From the NCBI GenBank assembly GCA_035568175.1, contig DATMON010000012.1:122819-186818 (forward strand): DNA of 64,000 nt. Direction: 5' to 3'. Below, one piece after another: positions 14,439-23,054 of the stretch (the stretch's first letter is position 1; each line of letters opens with the position of its first letter). The position numbers were made by a program, and so were the translations under genes. This DNA comes from AV40 sp035568175. GTDB taxonomy: Bacteria; Verrucomicrobiota; Verrucomicrobiia; Chthoniobacterales; UBA10450. The notes under the pieces were generated by a model. The model searched no databases. It had not been told where the DNA came from and saw only the letters and a program-made list of their open reading frames with translations.

Positions 14439-17102
14439 ATGGCTGAGCTTTCGAAAACCTACGATCCGAAGACGGTTGAGCCGAAATGGTATCAATGTTG
14501 GATCGACAATCGCGACTTTGAAGCGGACGCGAATTCGAAGAAAAAGCCGTTCTCGATCGTAATGCCGCCGCCGAACATCACCGGCGTGCTCACGCTCGGC
14601 CACGTCTTGAATGACAGCATTCAAGACATTCTCGCCCGACGCGCGCGGATGCAGGGGTTCGAAGTCCTTTGGCTGCCAGGGATGGATCACGCCGGAATTG
14701 GGACGCAGACCGCGGTCGAAAAATGGCTGCGGAAAAACGAAGGCGTCACTCGCCACGATCTTGGCCGCGAGAAATTTTTGGAGCGCGTCCTCGAATGGCA
14801 GGACAAACACGGCGGCATCATCATTCAACAACTTAAGCGGCTTGGCTGTTCGTGCGATTGGTCGCGCCAGCGTTACACGATGGACGAAGGCTACGTGCGC
14901 GCTGTCGAAAAAGTTTTTGTCGATCTTTACAAGAAAGGTCTGATCTATCGCGGCCGACGGATGATCAACTGGGACCCGGCAGCCCAAACTGCGTTGTCGG
15001 ACGAGGAAGTCATTAACAAACCGCAAAAAGGAAATCTTTATTACGTCCGCTACGAAATCGTAGATCAGCCCGGAAAATTTCTGGAAGTCGCTACTACGCG
15101 GCCGGAAACAATCATGGCCGACACCGGTGTCGCCGTTCATCCGAAAGACAAGCGATATGTCGATCTTGTCGGCAAAGAAGTGTGGCGTCCGATGCCGCGC
15201 GAAAAAATTCCGGTTGTCGCCGACGCTGCGATCGATCCCGAATTCGGCACCGGCGTCCTAAAAGTCACGCCCGCGCACGACAAAGTCGATTTCGAAGTGG
15301 GCCAACGTCACAAGCTACCCGTGATCGACGTTCTGACGCCCGATGGAAAAATAAATTGTCCTGCGGTTCCGGAATTGGACGGACTCGATCGCTTCGAAGC
15401 ACGCAAGAGAGCGGCCGAGCTGTTGCAGGAGAGGGGACTGCTTTCGAAAACGGAACCTCACGAAAACAGTGTCGGCTTCAGCGATCGCAGCGATGTGCCG
15501 ATCGAGCCGCGGCTGAGCGAGCAATGGTTTCTGCGTTACCCAAAAACGAAAGAAGCGCTCGCGGTCGTTAAAAAACATCTGATCCGCTTCTTTCCCAAGC
15601 ATTGGGAAAAAGTCTACGCACAATGGCTCGAGAATATTCAGGACTGGTGCATCAGCCGGCAGGTCTGGTGGGGACATCGCATACCGGCATGGTACCGAAA
15701 GCAGAGAACAGAGGACAGGGGACAGAAGACAGAAATTTATGTCGGGCTTAAGCCGCCAAAGGATCCGGAGAACTGGGTCCAGGACGACGACACACTCGAT
15801 ACCTGGTTTTCGTCGTGGCTTTGGGCCTACGAAACCATGGACTCAAAAACGCGGAAGAAATTTTATCCAACCAGTGTTCTCGTGACCGGGCCGGACATCA
15901 TTTTCTTCTGGGTCGCGCGAATGATCATCGCTGGTCTCGAGTTCAAACCAGGGAAATCCGGCAAGGTCGTAGACAACATTCCGTTCCACGACGTTTTCTT
16001 CACCGGCATCATTCGCGACAAACAAGGCCGAAAAATGTCCAAGTCGCTGGGCAACTCGCCCGACCCGCTCGAGTTGATCGACAAATACGGGGCGGACGGT
16101 TTGCGCTTTGGCTTGATGCGGATCGCTCCGAGCGGCCAGGACATTCGCTTCGATGAAAAACAAATCGAAGAAGGGCGCAACTTCGCGACCAAGCTTTGGA
16201 ACGTCTCGCGCTTCCGTCAAATGCATGGGGCCCCGCAAATCGAGCCCGGGAAACTTGAGTGTTTAAAGCAGTCAAGTTTTGGAGCGCTTTCAATTTATGC
16301 GATCGAGGTTCTCGCACGCTTGAATGAAACGATAGATGCGGTTGAAAAAGGTTATCGGGAGTACGAATTCAACACGGTCGCGCAACGGCTTTACGAATTT
16401 ATCTGGAGCGATTACTGCGACTGGTTCGTCGAAGCAGCCAAGACCGAAATCTTCAGCGAGGACGAATCGAAGAAAAAATCGGTCCTGGCGGTAATGGACT
16501 TCGTTTTGTCCGCCATCGTGCGCTTGCTCCATCCATTCATGCCCCACATCACCGAGGAACTTTGGTCGGTGCTCGGTTTGGGCAAACAATCGATTCAATT
16601 CGCGCCCCTTCCAAAGAAGCTCGGATTGAAAGATATCGACCTTAAGAAGCGGAAACTTGTCAGGACGATTTACGAAACGGTCCAGGCCGGCCGCAATCTG
16701 CGCGCGCAAGCCCGAGTCGCGTCCAATCAAAGAGCGAAGTATGCACTGCGCTCGAAACAAAGTGGGTTACCAAGCCAGCAGGAAACGATCGCGCGATTGC
16801 TCAATGCTTCGGAGCTAATCATCGATCCGAACTTCAAAGCTGAAGCCGGCACTCCAATCGCGCCGACTCCTCTTGGTGAAATTCTGCTCGTCGTTGAAGT
16901 TGATCACTCTGCCGAGCGCGAGCGTCTCGACAAGGAGATCGCGAAAGCTGAGGAGGAGCTGCGCACGGTGGAAACGAAGTTGAGCAACAAATCGTTTGTC
17001 GATCGCGCGCCGAGAGACGTGGTCGAACTGAATCGACAACGGCAAAAGAACTTCGGCGAACAGCTAGCAAAGCTGAAGCAGGCGAGGGACTCGCTTGGTT
17101 AA
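14439..17102 (+). CDS. valS: Valyl-tRNA synthetase
   Basis: This class I enzyme (887 residues) charges tRNA-Val. The HIGH-type motif is TLGH at 52-55 (MPPPNITGVLTLGHVLND). The CP1 editing domain includes TTRPETIMADTGVAVHP. The KMSKS loop is in GRKMSKSLGNSPDPLELI near residue 530. An anticodon-binding helical domain follows, and a C-terminal coiled-coil arm (about 820-880) ends the protein. Residues near 421-434 (KQRTEDRGQKTEIY) are encoded by a stutter repeat at about 15702-15738 and stand where other ValRS proteins carry a short or zinc-binding segment after HRIPAWY. TGTCGATCTT motifs occur at 14918-14927 and 15158-15167. Confidence 0.95.
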   Translation: MAELSKTYDPKTVEPKWYQCWIDNRDFEADANSKKKPFSIVMPPPNITGVLTLGHVLNDSIQDILARRARMQGFEVLWLPGMDHAGIGTQTAVEKWLRKNEGVTRHDLGREKFLERVLEWQDKHGGIIIQQLKRLGCSCDWSRQRYTMDEGYVRAVEKVFVDLYKKGLIYRGRRMINWDPAAQTALSDEEVINKPQKGNLYYVRYEIVDQPGKFLEVATTRPETIMADTGVAVHPKDKRYVDLVGKEVWRPMPREKIPVVADAAIDPEFGTGVLKVTPAHDKVDFEVGQRHKLPVIDVLTPDGKINCPAVPELDGLDRFEARKRAAELLQERGLLSKTEPHENSVGFSDRSDVPIEPRLSEQWFLRYPKTKEALAVVKKHLIRFFPKHWEKVYAQWLENIQDWCISRQVWWGHRIPAWYRKQRTEDRGQKTEIYVGLKPPKDPENWVQDDDTLDTWFSSWLWAYETMDSKTRKKFYPTSVLVTGPDIIFFWVARMIIAGLEFKPGKSGKVVDNIPFHDVFFTGIIRDKQGRKMSKSLGNSPDPLELIDKYGADGLRFGLMRIAPSGQDIRFDEKQIEEGRNFATKLWNVSRFRQMHGAPQIEPGKLECLKQSSFGALSIYAIEVLARLNETIDAVEKGYREYEFNTVAQRLYEFIWSDYCDWFVEAAKTEIFSEDESKKKSVLAVMDFVLSAIVRLLHPFMPHITEELWSVLGLGKQSIQFAPLPKKLGLKDIDLKKRKLVRTIYETVQAGRNLRAQARVASNQRAKYALRSKQSGLPSQQETIARLLNASELIIDPNFKAEAGTPIAPTPLGEILLVVEVDHSAERERLDKEIAKAEEELRTVETKLSNKSFVDRAPRDVVELNRQRQKNFGEQLAKLKQARDSLG

Positions 17103-17112
17103 TTTGTGACTT

Positions 17113-17134
17113 GGGGCACGCGCCGTCGTGTCCC
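17113..17134 (+). terminator. Possible hairpin terminator after valS
   Basis: GGGGCACG (17113-17120) and CGTGTCCC (17127-17134) form an 8-bp stem with one G-U pair, 11 bases after the valS stop. There is no T-run after it, so intrinsic termination is uncertain. Confidence 0.3.
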
Positions 17135-17209
17135 GAATTAATGGGCGCCGACAGCGCGGAGGCCCTCCAATAGGTGGAATCTTGGCCTGATTTCAGGTAA
17201 TTTCTCAAC

Positions 17210-19261
17210 GTGAGTCTCTGGAAAAAGCTGCTCTGGGTTGGGGTGACGTTGCTTGGTTTAGCGTCGCTCGCAGTGCTCGCGCTCTCGCGCGGCGAGCAGA
17301 TCAGCGCGCTCTGGATTATTGTCGCCGGACTGTGTGGGGCCGCGATCAGTTACCGGTTCTACAGCAAATGGATCGCGACCAAGATTCTTGTGCTCAACGA
17401 CGATCGCGCGACACCGGCGGTCGTCAGAAACGATGGGAAAGATTTTGTGCCGACGAATCGCTGGATGGTTTTCGGCCATCATTTCGCTGCGATTGCAGGA
17501 CCTGGACCGCTGGTTGGTCCAGTACTGGCAGCGCAGTTTGGATTCTTGCCGGGAACGCTATGGATTTTGATCGGGGCGACGCTCGGCGGCGCGGTTCACG
17601 ACATGATCGTGCTCTTCGCGTCGGTGCGACGCGGCGGGAAAACGCTTGGCCAAATGGTGAAGGAAGAAATTGGCCCCGGTGTCGGCGTGCTTGCGCTGAT
17701 CAGCGTGCTTGCGATCATGATCATTCTGCTGGCGGTCCTTGCGCTCGTGGTTGTGCAAGCGCTGGCAAAAAGTCCGTGGGGCGTATTCACGATCGCGATG
17801 ACGATCCCAGTCGCGCTGATCATGGGTTTCGGGCTGCGCAGCGGAAAAGTGAATGTGACTGCCGTCACGATTTTCGGGTTGTTCGGTTTGGCGTTCGGCG
17901 TTTGGGGCGGACAGTTTCTGGGAAACTTTCCCGCAATCGAAGCCTGGTTCCGGCACGACGCGATCTGGATCGCGTGGGCGATCATGATTTACGGACTCGC
18001 CGCATCGATCCTGCCGGTGTGGATGCTGCTCACGCCGCGCGATTACCTGAGCACGTTCTTGAAACTCGGAACGGTGGCGGCGCTCGCGGTGGCAGTGATC
18101 TTGATTCATCCTACGCTGCAAATGCCGTCACTCACCAGGTTCATCGACGGCAGCGGACTTGTTTTCGCCGGGCCGGTGTTTCCGTTTGTCTTCATCACGA
18201 TTGCTTGCGGAGCGGTCTCGGGCTTCCATTCGCTGATCGCTTCGGGCACGACGCCAAAAATGGTCGGACGCGAGTCGCGCATCCGCGACATCGGGTACGG
18301 CGCAATGATCACCGAGATGATGGTCGCACTGATGGCGTTGATCGCCGCGTGTGTGCTGCAACCCGGCGAATATTTCGCGATCAACACGAAAGGCACGCCG
18401 ACTGAAGTCGTGCAGAAAGTCTCCGCGGCCGGATTTCCGGTGACGGAAAATGAGATGTCGATCCTCGCGGAAAGTCTTGGTGAGAAGACAATGTTTAATC
18501 GCGCCGGCGGCGCGCCGACGTTTGCGGTCGGCATGGCGCACATGTTCGCGCGCGTTTTCTCGAGTCCGACCGCGCTCGCGCTTTGGTATCACTTCGCCAT
18601 CATGTTCGAGGCGTTGTTTATTTTGACGACGATCGATGCTGGCACGCGAGTGGGCCGGTTTTTGTTACAGGATTTGTTAGGCAACGTGTGGCGACCGCTT
18701 GGCAACACCCGCTCGTGGACCGCGAATTTCTTTTCCAGTGTCCTGCTGGTCGCGGCCTGGGGTTGGTTTTTGTACCAGGGAGTGGTTGATCCTCTTGGTG
18801 GCATTAATACCCTCTGGCCGCTCTTCGGTCTCGCGAACCAACTGCTTTCCGTGATCGCGCTTTGCTTGTGCACGACGATCCTGATCAAAATGCAGAAGAC
18901 AAAATATCTGTTCATTACAGTTCTGCCGCTTTGCTTTATGTGCGCGGTCACGTTCTCGGCCGGTTATCTGAAAATCTTTTCGGCTGATACGAAGCTTGGA
19001 TTTTTGAGTGGTGCGCAACTTCTCGCAGAGCAGGCGAGGGGCATTGTTGATTCAACAAAAGCAGCCGAGCTAACTCGACAAGCCGCGGTTTGGCAATTCG
19101 ACGCGATCGTTGCTGGATTTTTCATGTTGTTCGTCTTTCTGATCGTCGTCGGCTCCGCGACTCAATGGTGGCAGCTCATCCGCGGGACGAAACCGGTAGT
19201 GCTGCGCGAAAGCGAGTTTGTGCCGGTAACTTCAGTTACGACTTCGGCGGCGGTTGGTTAG
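17210..19261 (+). CDS. cstA: CstA-family carbon starvation / pyruvate transporter
   Basis: This 683-residue inner-membrane protein has roughly sixteen hydrophobic helices. It carries CstA hallmarks: FVPTNRWMVFGHHFAAIAG, GPLVGPVLAAQFG, LGGAVHDMIVLFASVRRGG, and VSGFHSLIASGTTPKM. CstA proteins import pyruvate, and peptides have also been proposed as substrates. The start codon is GTG (17210). It is flanked by valS upstream and a convergent small secreted protein whose 3' end overlaps its own by four bases. CstA C-terminal features (FMLFVFLIVVG) are intact, so the gene looks functional. Confidence 0.92.
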   Translation: MSLWKKLLWVGVTLLGLASLAVLALSRGEQISALWIIVAGLCGAAISYRFYSKWIATKILVLNDDRATPAVVRNDGKDFVPTNRWMVFGHHFAAIAGPGPLVGPVLAAQFGFLPGTLWILIGATLGGAVHDMIVLFASVRRGGKTLGQMVKEEIGPGVGVLALISVLAIMIILLAVLALVVVQALAKSPWGVFTIAMTIPVALIMGFGLRSGKVNVTAVTIFGLFGLAFGVWGGQFLGNFPAIEAWFRHDAIWIAWAIMIYGLAASILPVWMLLTPRDYLSTFLKLGTVAALAVAVILIHPTLQMPSLTRFIDGSGLVFAGPVFPFVFITIACGAVSGFHSLIASGTTPKMVGRESRIRDIGYGAMITEMMVALMALIAACVLQPGEYFAINTKGTPTEVVQKVSAAGFPVTENEMSILAESLGEKTMFNRAGGAPTFAVGMAHMFARVFSSPTALALWYHFAIMFEALFILTTIDAGTRVGRFLLQDLLGNVWRPLGNTRSWTANFFSSVLLVAAWGWFLYQGVVDPLGGINTLWPLFGLANQLLSVIALCLCTTILIKMQKTKYLFITVLPLCFMCAVTFSAGYLKIFSADTKLGFLSGAQLLAEQARGIVDSTKAAELTRQAAVWQFDAIVAGFFMLFVFLIVVGSATQWWQLIRGTKPVVLRESEFVPVTSVTTSAAVG

Positions 19262-19635
19262 TGGAGATCTTTGGAACGTCCTAAAAACAACTGTGGAAGT
19301 TCTTCCTCGAAATGCTTTTGGCAAACGGGACAAACTCCAACAGTGATTTTACAGGGGAAATGCTTCGGTCTGAATCTGTCGTCCACGGCCTCGCGTACGT
19401 TTGGATATTTGCGCTCCATATAAGCGTATTCTTCCACGTGCAGATCAGGTGGACCCTTCCACATATAGAAAGTGACCGTATGCGGCTTTAGGTGAACGTG
19501 GTGAAGAGTGCAGCTGCCAGAGCGTTGGGATTCGTTCCAAATTCTGTCAGCTTCCGCTTGTGAGCGCACGTTCGCCGCTAACGAACATGTGAAAAGCGCG
19601 ATTGTTAGCAGGGCGCCTAAGCTGACGGTCTTCAC
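19258..19635 (-). CDS. Small secreted protein with CxxC pair, unknown function
   Basis: This protein has 125 residues. The N-terminus (MKTVSLGALLTIALFTCSLA) is a convincing signal peptide, with cleavage near residue 20. The mature part contains CTLHHVHLKPHTV and a C-terminal CKITVGVCPVCQKHFEEE, a possible metal-binding knuckle or redox CxxC. I do not recognise the family. Its 3' end overlaps the 3' end of cstA by 4 bases on the opposite strand. Downstream of the haloperoxidase-like gene on the same strand, it could be the tail of that transcript, but a spacer of about 100 bases with a stutter repeat lies between them. Confidence 0.65.
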   Translation of the reverse strand: MKTVSLGALLTIALFTCSLAANVRSQAEADRIWNESQRSGSCTLHHVHLKPHTVTFYMWKGPPDLHVEEYAYMERKYPNVREAVDDRFRPKHFPCKITVGVCPVCQKHFEEELPQLFLGRSKDLH

Positions 19636-19734
19636 CTCGCAGAAAAGCTAGGCCTGTCTGCTCGGGCGAACAAGACCGAGCGGCGTCGGTTTTGTTCAAA
19701 AGAAAACGCTGAACGCCCAACGTCGAATGAAGAC

Positions 19735-21228
19735 TTAGTGTTTACTGACCGGCGTGAAGGCGTGGTCGAAGACGTAGTTGGCTACGTTGCGGCCCTGGGC
19801 GATCGCCTGGGTTTTGTCGAACGACCAGTGGATGCCGAGATAAATCCGGCTCTGGCCGTTTTCTTCTTCCGCTTGCGAGAAACTCGAGAAGCTGCGCGGC
19901 ATGAGCGGACGCACGTTGCCGGAGTTGTCTTTGGTCACGCCGTTGAATTCGTCGGAGACAAAAGTGAAGGCGATGTTGTCGGTCCCGAAAAATCTGCGGA
20001 ACGTCTGGAACAGCGCGCCGCCAAAACCGCCGTGCCCGGATGGATACGATGGAAATGGCGGGGTGAAGTTCGGGCCGGTAAGATTGCTCGCGGGTGCGCC
20101 CATCGGTGTGAAGGTCGGATCGCCGACGGTCCAGGCGTTGCCATCGCCGAGGCCAGTCGGACCAGTGCCGAGATCGGATTCGCGAATACCGGTGACCGGT
20201 CGCCAGAAATCGTAATAATATTTTGAATCCCAAACAGTCATCCCGGTGTCGGCCATGGCGGTGTTGGCAAGAGCGAGGAGCCGCGCGAGATCGAGCGTCC
20301 CGAGATGCATCTGATCAGCGATGTGGACGGTGATTTGATTGTAAAGCCGCGGCGGCGCACACAAGCTCGGCGTTCCGTCGTAGGCCCAGAAAATTCCAAT
20401 GAAACTTTGTTCGGGTGTTCGCGTGGTCGGAGTGTGAACGCCGTCGCCTCCGACTGACTTCACTTCGTTGTAAGCGGCGGTATAATCGGCGGTGTTCATG
20501 GCCGGCGGCGGGGGAACGCGAAATTGACTACTCGATTGCACGACGAACGTTTTGCATTCGCCCCAGTGCGCGCCGAGCGCGATGGGCAGGAGACTGATCG
20601 GGTCCTGCCGCCAGTGGCCGGGTTGATCGCTCGTGAAATAATTTACGCCGAGACGCGGCTCGGGAACTTGCGCACCGTCGTTTGTGCGGAGTGTGAGGAT
20701 AGCGGCGGCGGCCCGTTGGCCTAACGAAACGCCGTTGGCGCGTTCGTTCTTGTTGTTGATCTTCGCGAGATCATCAGCCAAAAGCGAATCGAATGCGGAC
20801 GCTTGCGACGGGTAAAGCGCGGCCAAAGTGTCGTGCGCGGCTTGCGCGACCGCGGCGTCGAGCGACACCGGCGGCTTCACCGGCTGAATTCCGGTGTAGC
20901 TCTGGTAGCCGCCGAGGACGGCGTTAACTGAATCGAAAATCGCGATGTGCACAATCGCCATCGCGCGACTGGAGCGACCGGGTCCGAGTTGTTCGCCAAA
21001 TGTCCGGATCTCGCCGGGCGCTAGTGGTGTGTGATCGAGTCCGCTGGCGTTAATCGCGATCGTGTTCCAGCGGTGAATGGAGTCGAGCGCATTTTTTGGC
21101 GCCAACCCAGTGCGCGCCGTCTGCACTCCGTTGAAGCGGGAACCAAAGAAATCGGTGAAGTTCGACGCGCTTGCATTGTTGCTGAGACATAAACAAAGCG
21201 CCAAAAGAATTGCGGAGGATGATCTCAT
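19735..21228 (-). CDS. Vanadium-dependent haloperoxidase-like protein (PAP2 superfamily), secreted
   Basis: This protein of about 497 residues starts with a signal peptide (MRSSSAILLALCLCLSNNAS). The body matches bacterial vanadium-haloperoxidase-like proteins: RAMAIVHIAIFDSVNA in the N-terminal helical domain, and the vanadate/phosphate site split between FPSYPSGHGGFGGALFQ and SRIYLGIHWSFDKTQ in the C-terminal part. Enzymes of this family oxidise halides with peroxide, but many members are acid phosphatases or untested, so the activity is inferred. I choose the ATG at 21228; MATNPQ at 21252 is an alternative. The frame upstream to 21465 reads into the pil operon and is unlikely to be used. 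Confidence 0.85.
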   Translation of the reverse strand: MRSSSAILLALCLCLSNNASASNFTDFFGSRFNGVQTARTGLAPKNALDSIHRWNTIAINASGLDHTPLAPGEIRTFGEQLGPGRSSRAMAIVHIAIFDSVNAVLGGYQSYTGIQPVKPPVSLDAAVAQAAHDTLAALYPSQASAFDSLLADDLAKINNKNERANGVSLGQRAAAAILTLRTNDGAQVPEPRLGVNYFTSDQPGHWRQDPISLLPIALGAHWGECKTFVVQSSSQFRVPPPPAMNTADYTAAYNEVKSVGGDGVHTPTTRTPEQSFIGIFWAYDGTPSLCAPPRLYNQITVHIADQMHLGTLDLARLLALANTAMADTGMTVWDSKYYYDFWRPVTGIRESDLGTGPTGLGDGNAWTVGDPTFTPMGAPASNLTGPNFTPPFPSYPSGHGGFGGALFQTFRRFFGTDNIAFTFVSDEFNGVTKDNSGNVRPLMPRSFSSFSQAEEENGQSRIYLGIHWSFDKTQAIAQGRNVANYVFDHAFTPVSKH

Positions 21229-21403
21229 ATTTCTTTGCGGATTAGTCGCCATTGTGGCGAGGGTGGAGCGGCGAAAAGGTTGCCGTTTTCTGCGGAAAAA
21301 CTCAACTGGAATCGTCTGAACAGAGCAATTTATGCAGCAGTATCCGCACCTGCCTTTTGCTAATGCTACAGCGGGGCGTGCCGACCCTTGCTTAGAGACG
21401 GTT
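21229..21403. other. Spacer between pil operon end and haloperoxidase-like gene
   Basis: No gene is evident. The sequence has no clear hairpin terminator. A promoter for the haloperoxidase-like gene would be expected here, but I cannot point to convincing boxes. Confidence 0.4.
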
Positions 21404-21826
21404 CTAGCGTTTGGCCGGTTCTTTCCGGCGAAGCGGCACCACGATCTCTTCATCGCGCCGTCCAAGGATTACCTGGCCATCTTCGATTCTCTTAACCACG
21501 ACCTGATAGACTTGAGTGCCGATTTGGAGACCAAATTGCTGACCTTCCGACATCGATTTGCCATTAATAATCGCAAAGCGGGCGGCGCCATCGAGTGTGA
21601 TGGTACTAACGACGAATGCACCAGCTGGAACTTCGCCCTGATCGGTTCCGCCGCTGGCAACTTTGCCGGTCGGCTTCCAACTAATCGGCCAAAACGGACT
21701 GCGGGCCCCGGCATCGAGGTTGAAAGAAGATTTGTTTTTCACGGTGACGACGACTGGCTCGTCCGCGCGAAGTGCGGCCGCCGCAGCAAAGATCGAGATG
21801 CAGATGAAGAAGCAAATTTTATTCAT
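21404..21826 (-). CDS. PilP-like exported protein (last gene of the pil operon)
   Basis: This 140-residue protein has a signal peptide (MNKICFFICISIFAAAAALR). Its mature part ends in FAIINGKSMSEGQQFGLQIG and VYQVVVKRIEDGQVIL, a small beta fold of the kind in PilP/GspC-type linker proteins that join the inner-membrane platform to the secretin. No lipobox is visible, unlike classical PilP. Its start overlaps the end of the pilO-like gene by four bases, so it is translationally coupled to it. The PilP assignment is by position and pattern and is not certain. Confidence 0.5.
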   Translation of the reverse strand: MNKICFFICISIFAAAAALRADEPVVVTVKNKSSFNLDAGARSPFWPISWKPTGKVASGGTDQGEVPAGAFVVSTITLDGAARFAIINGKSMSEGQQFGLQIGTQVYQVVVKRIEDGQVILGRRDEEIVVPLRRKEPAKR

Positions 21827-22392
21827 CGTTTCTCAATCACGGTGGTGGCGGCGATAGCGACCTGTTGAAATTGCGGCTGCTCGGGCAGGACGTGAATGCT
21901 CAGTTTGGTCAGGGAAAGCAGCGGCTGCGTGTTTTCCATCTCGGCGATGGACTTGCCGAGCGCGGCGAAATCGGCCTGGGGCAGCTCGATCAGCCAATTA
22001 TACTTGGTCCAGGCGGCGAGCTCGCTTTGTTTAAAATTGGTATTGCTCTCCAGGCGCGCGATCGCGCGATCGATCCCCTGATTGGCGAAGAATGTTTTCA
22101 CGCGCGGCGGAAACCACGCGATCGGCGCGCCTTCGGGGCTCATCGCCTTGAGCGCGGCGAAGCGAGCCATCGAATCCTTGGCCTGGCGTTCGAGATTTGC
22201 TGCTTTGGCTACTTCCGTTTTCGAACTGTCGATTTTCTTCTGTCGATCATCGATTTCGGCCAAGGTGGAGGAGCGGATTTTTTGCAACGGCCCGAGGAAG
22301 AAAGTGAAATAGACGTAGAGCAAAAAGACGAAGCCCATCGCGCTGAGGGCGAGTTTCTTGATCTGATCCTTGGATAATTTAGGAAGATTCAT
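21823..22392 (-). CDS. pilO: PilO-like type IV pilus inner-membrane protein
   Basis: This 189-residue protein has one N-terminal membrane helix (about 14-32, LALSAMGFVFLLYVYFTFFL), then a coiled coil (IDDRQKKIDSSKTEVAKAANLERQ broken by short turns), and a C-terminal alpha/beta domain. This is the PilO plan: PilO and PilN form a periplasmic dimer that anchors the pilus motor platform. Its start overlaps the end of the pilN gene by 4 bases. Sequence identity is low in this family, so the call leans on order (pilM-pilN-pilO) and topology. Confidence 0.7.
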   Translation of the reverse strand: MNLPKLSKDQIKKLALSAMGFVFLLYVYFTFFLGPLQKIRSSTLAEIDDRQKKIDSSKTEVAKAANLERQAKDSMARFAALKAMSPEGAPIAWFPPRVKTFFANQGIDRAIARLESNTNFKQSELAAWTKYNWLIELPQADFAALGKSIAEMENTQPLLSLTKLSIHVLPEQPQFQQVAIAATTVIEKR

Positions 22393-23045
22393 TGCTTTTC
22401 TGCTTTTTTTCGGCCGAGTGCCGAAGTGATGGGTTTTGCAGCAGCGTTCGGATTAAAGGTGACAGACAGAATGTAGCGCGACATCGGGACGTTGGTGCCG
22501 CCGAGGTTGGCCACGGTTTCCACGTCTTCTAGTGTTTTAAATTCCGCTTTTACGTCGTGATAACTTTTGCCGAGCTGCTCGAGCAACATCTGTCGCAAGT
22601 CCTCCGCCGCTGATCGTGGTTCGCGCGCCGCGGCCACGCCATCGATCGTGACGCTGACACGTTTCTCTTCTTCCAACACCGCCGCTTCAATGTTGGTCAA
22701 TTGCGCATTGGGCGGGACACAGCGTGAAAGTTTTTCCAGGAATGGTCCCCAAAAGAAGCGATTGTCGATGTAATCGTCGAGCACGCGAGTGGTGTTAATG
22801 ATGTTCGTCAGCTCGGCCGAGCGCTTCTGCGCTTGAGTCACTTTCGGTTCGAGTTTCTTCCATTCGGCTTCGATGCTGCTGAGCTTGGCTTTGATCTCCA
22901 GGGTTTGATAGGCGTTCCACGCGTAATAGAGAAAGAGCAATGCGCCGCAGCTCGCGAGCACGAGAATTCCGATCTTGAGCGGGTCGCGTTGTCGCTGCCG
23001 TTGCTCCAGAATTTCCTCATGCAGGAGATTGAGGTGAAGTGCCAT
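22389..23045 (-). CDS. pilN: PilN-like type IV pilus inner-membrane protein
   Basis: This 218-residue protein begins with a cytoplasmic tail containing HLNLLHEEI, the conserved asparagine-leucine-leucine patch through which PilN binds PilM. A membrane helix follows at about 25-45 (IGILVLASCGALLFLYYAW), then a periplasmic coiled coil and an alpha/beta domain. Gene order and spacing (9 bases after pilM, 4-base overlap with pilO) support a single operon. The C-terminus is rich in lysine (GRKKAEKQ). Confidence 0.75.
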   Translation of the reverse strand: MALHLNLLHEEILEQRQRQRDPLKIGILVLASCGALLFLYYAWNAYQTLEIKAKLSSIEAEWKKLEPKVTQAQKRSAELTNIINTTRVLDDYIDNRFFWGPFLEKLSRCVPPNAQLTNIEAAVLEEEKRVSVTIDGVAAAREPRSAAEDLRQMLLEQLGKSYHDVKAEFKTLEDVETVANLGGTNVPMSRYILSVTFNPNAAAKPITSALGRKKAEKQ

Positions 23046-23054
23046 TGGTGCTCG

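Noticed and set aside
14316..15140. Antisense open frame over the start of valS
   Set aside because: Shadow of valS codon use; no domain.
17332..18405. Long same-strand open frame inside cstA
   Set aside because: Arginine-rich out-of-frame shadow of cstA.
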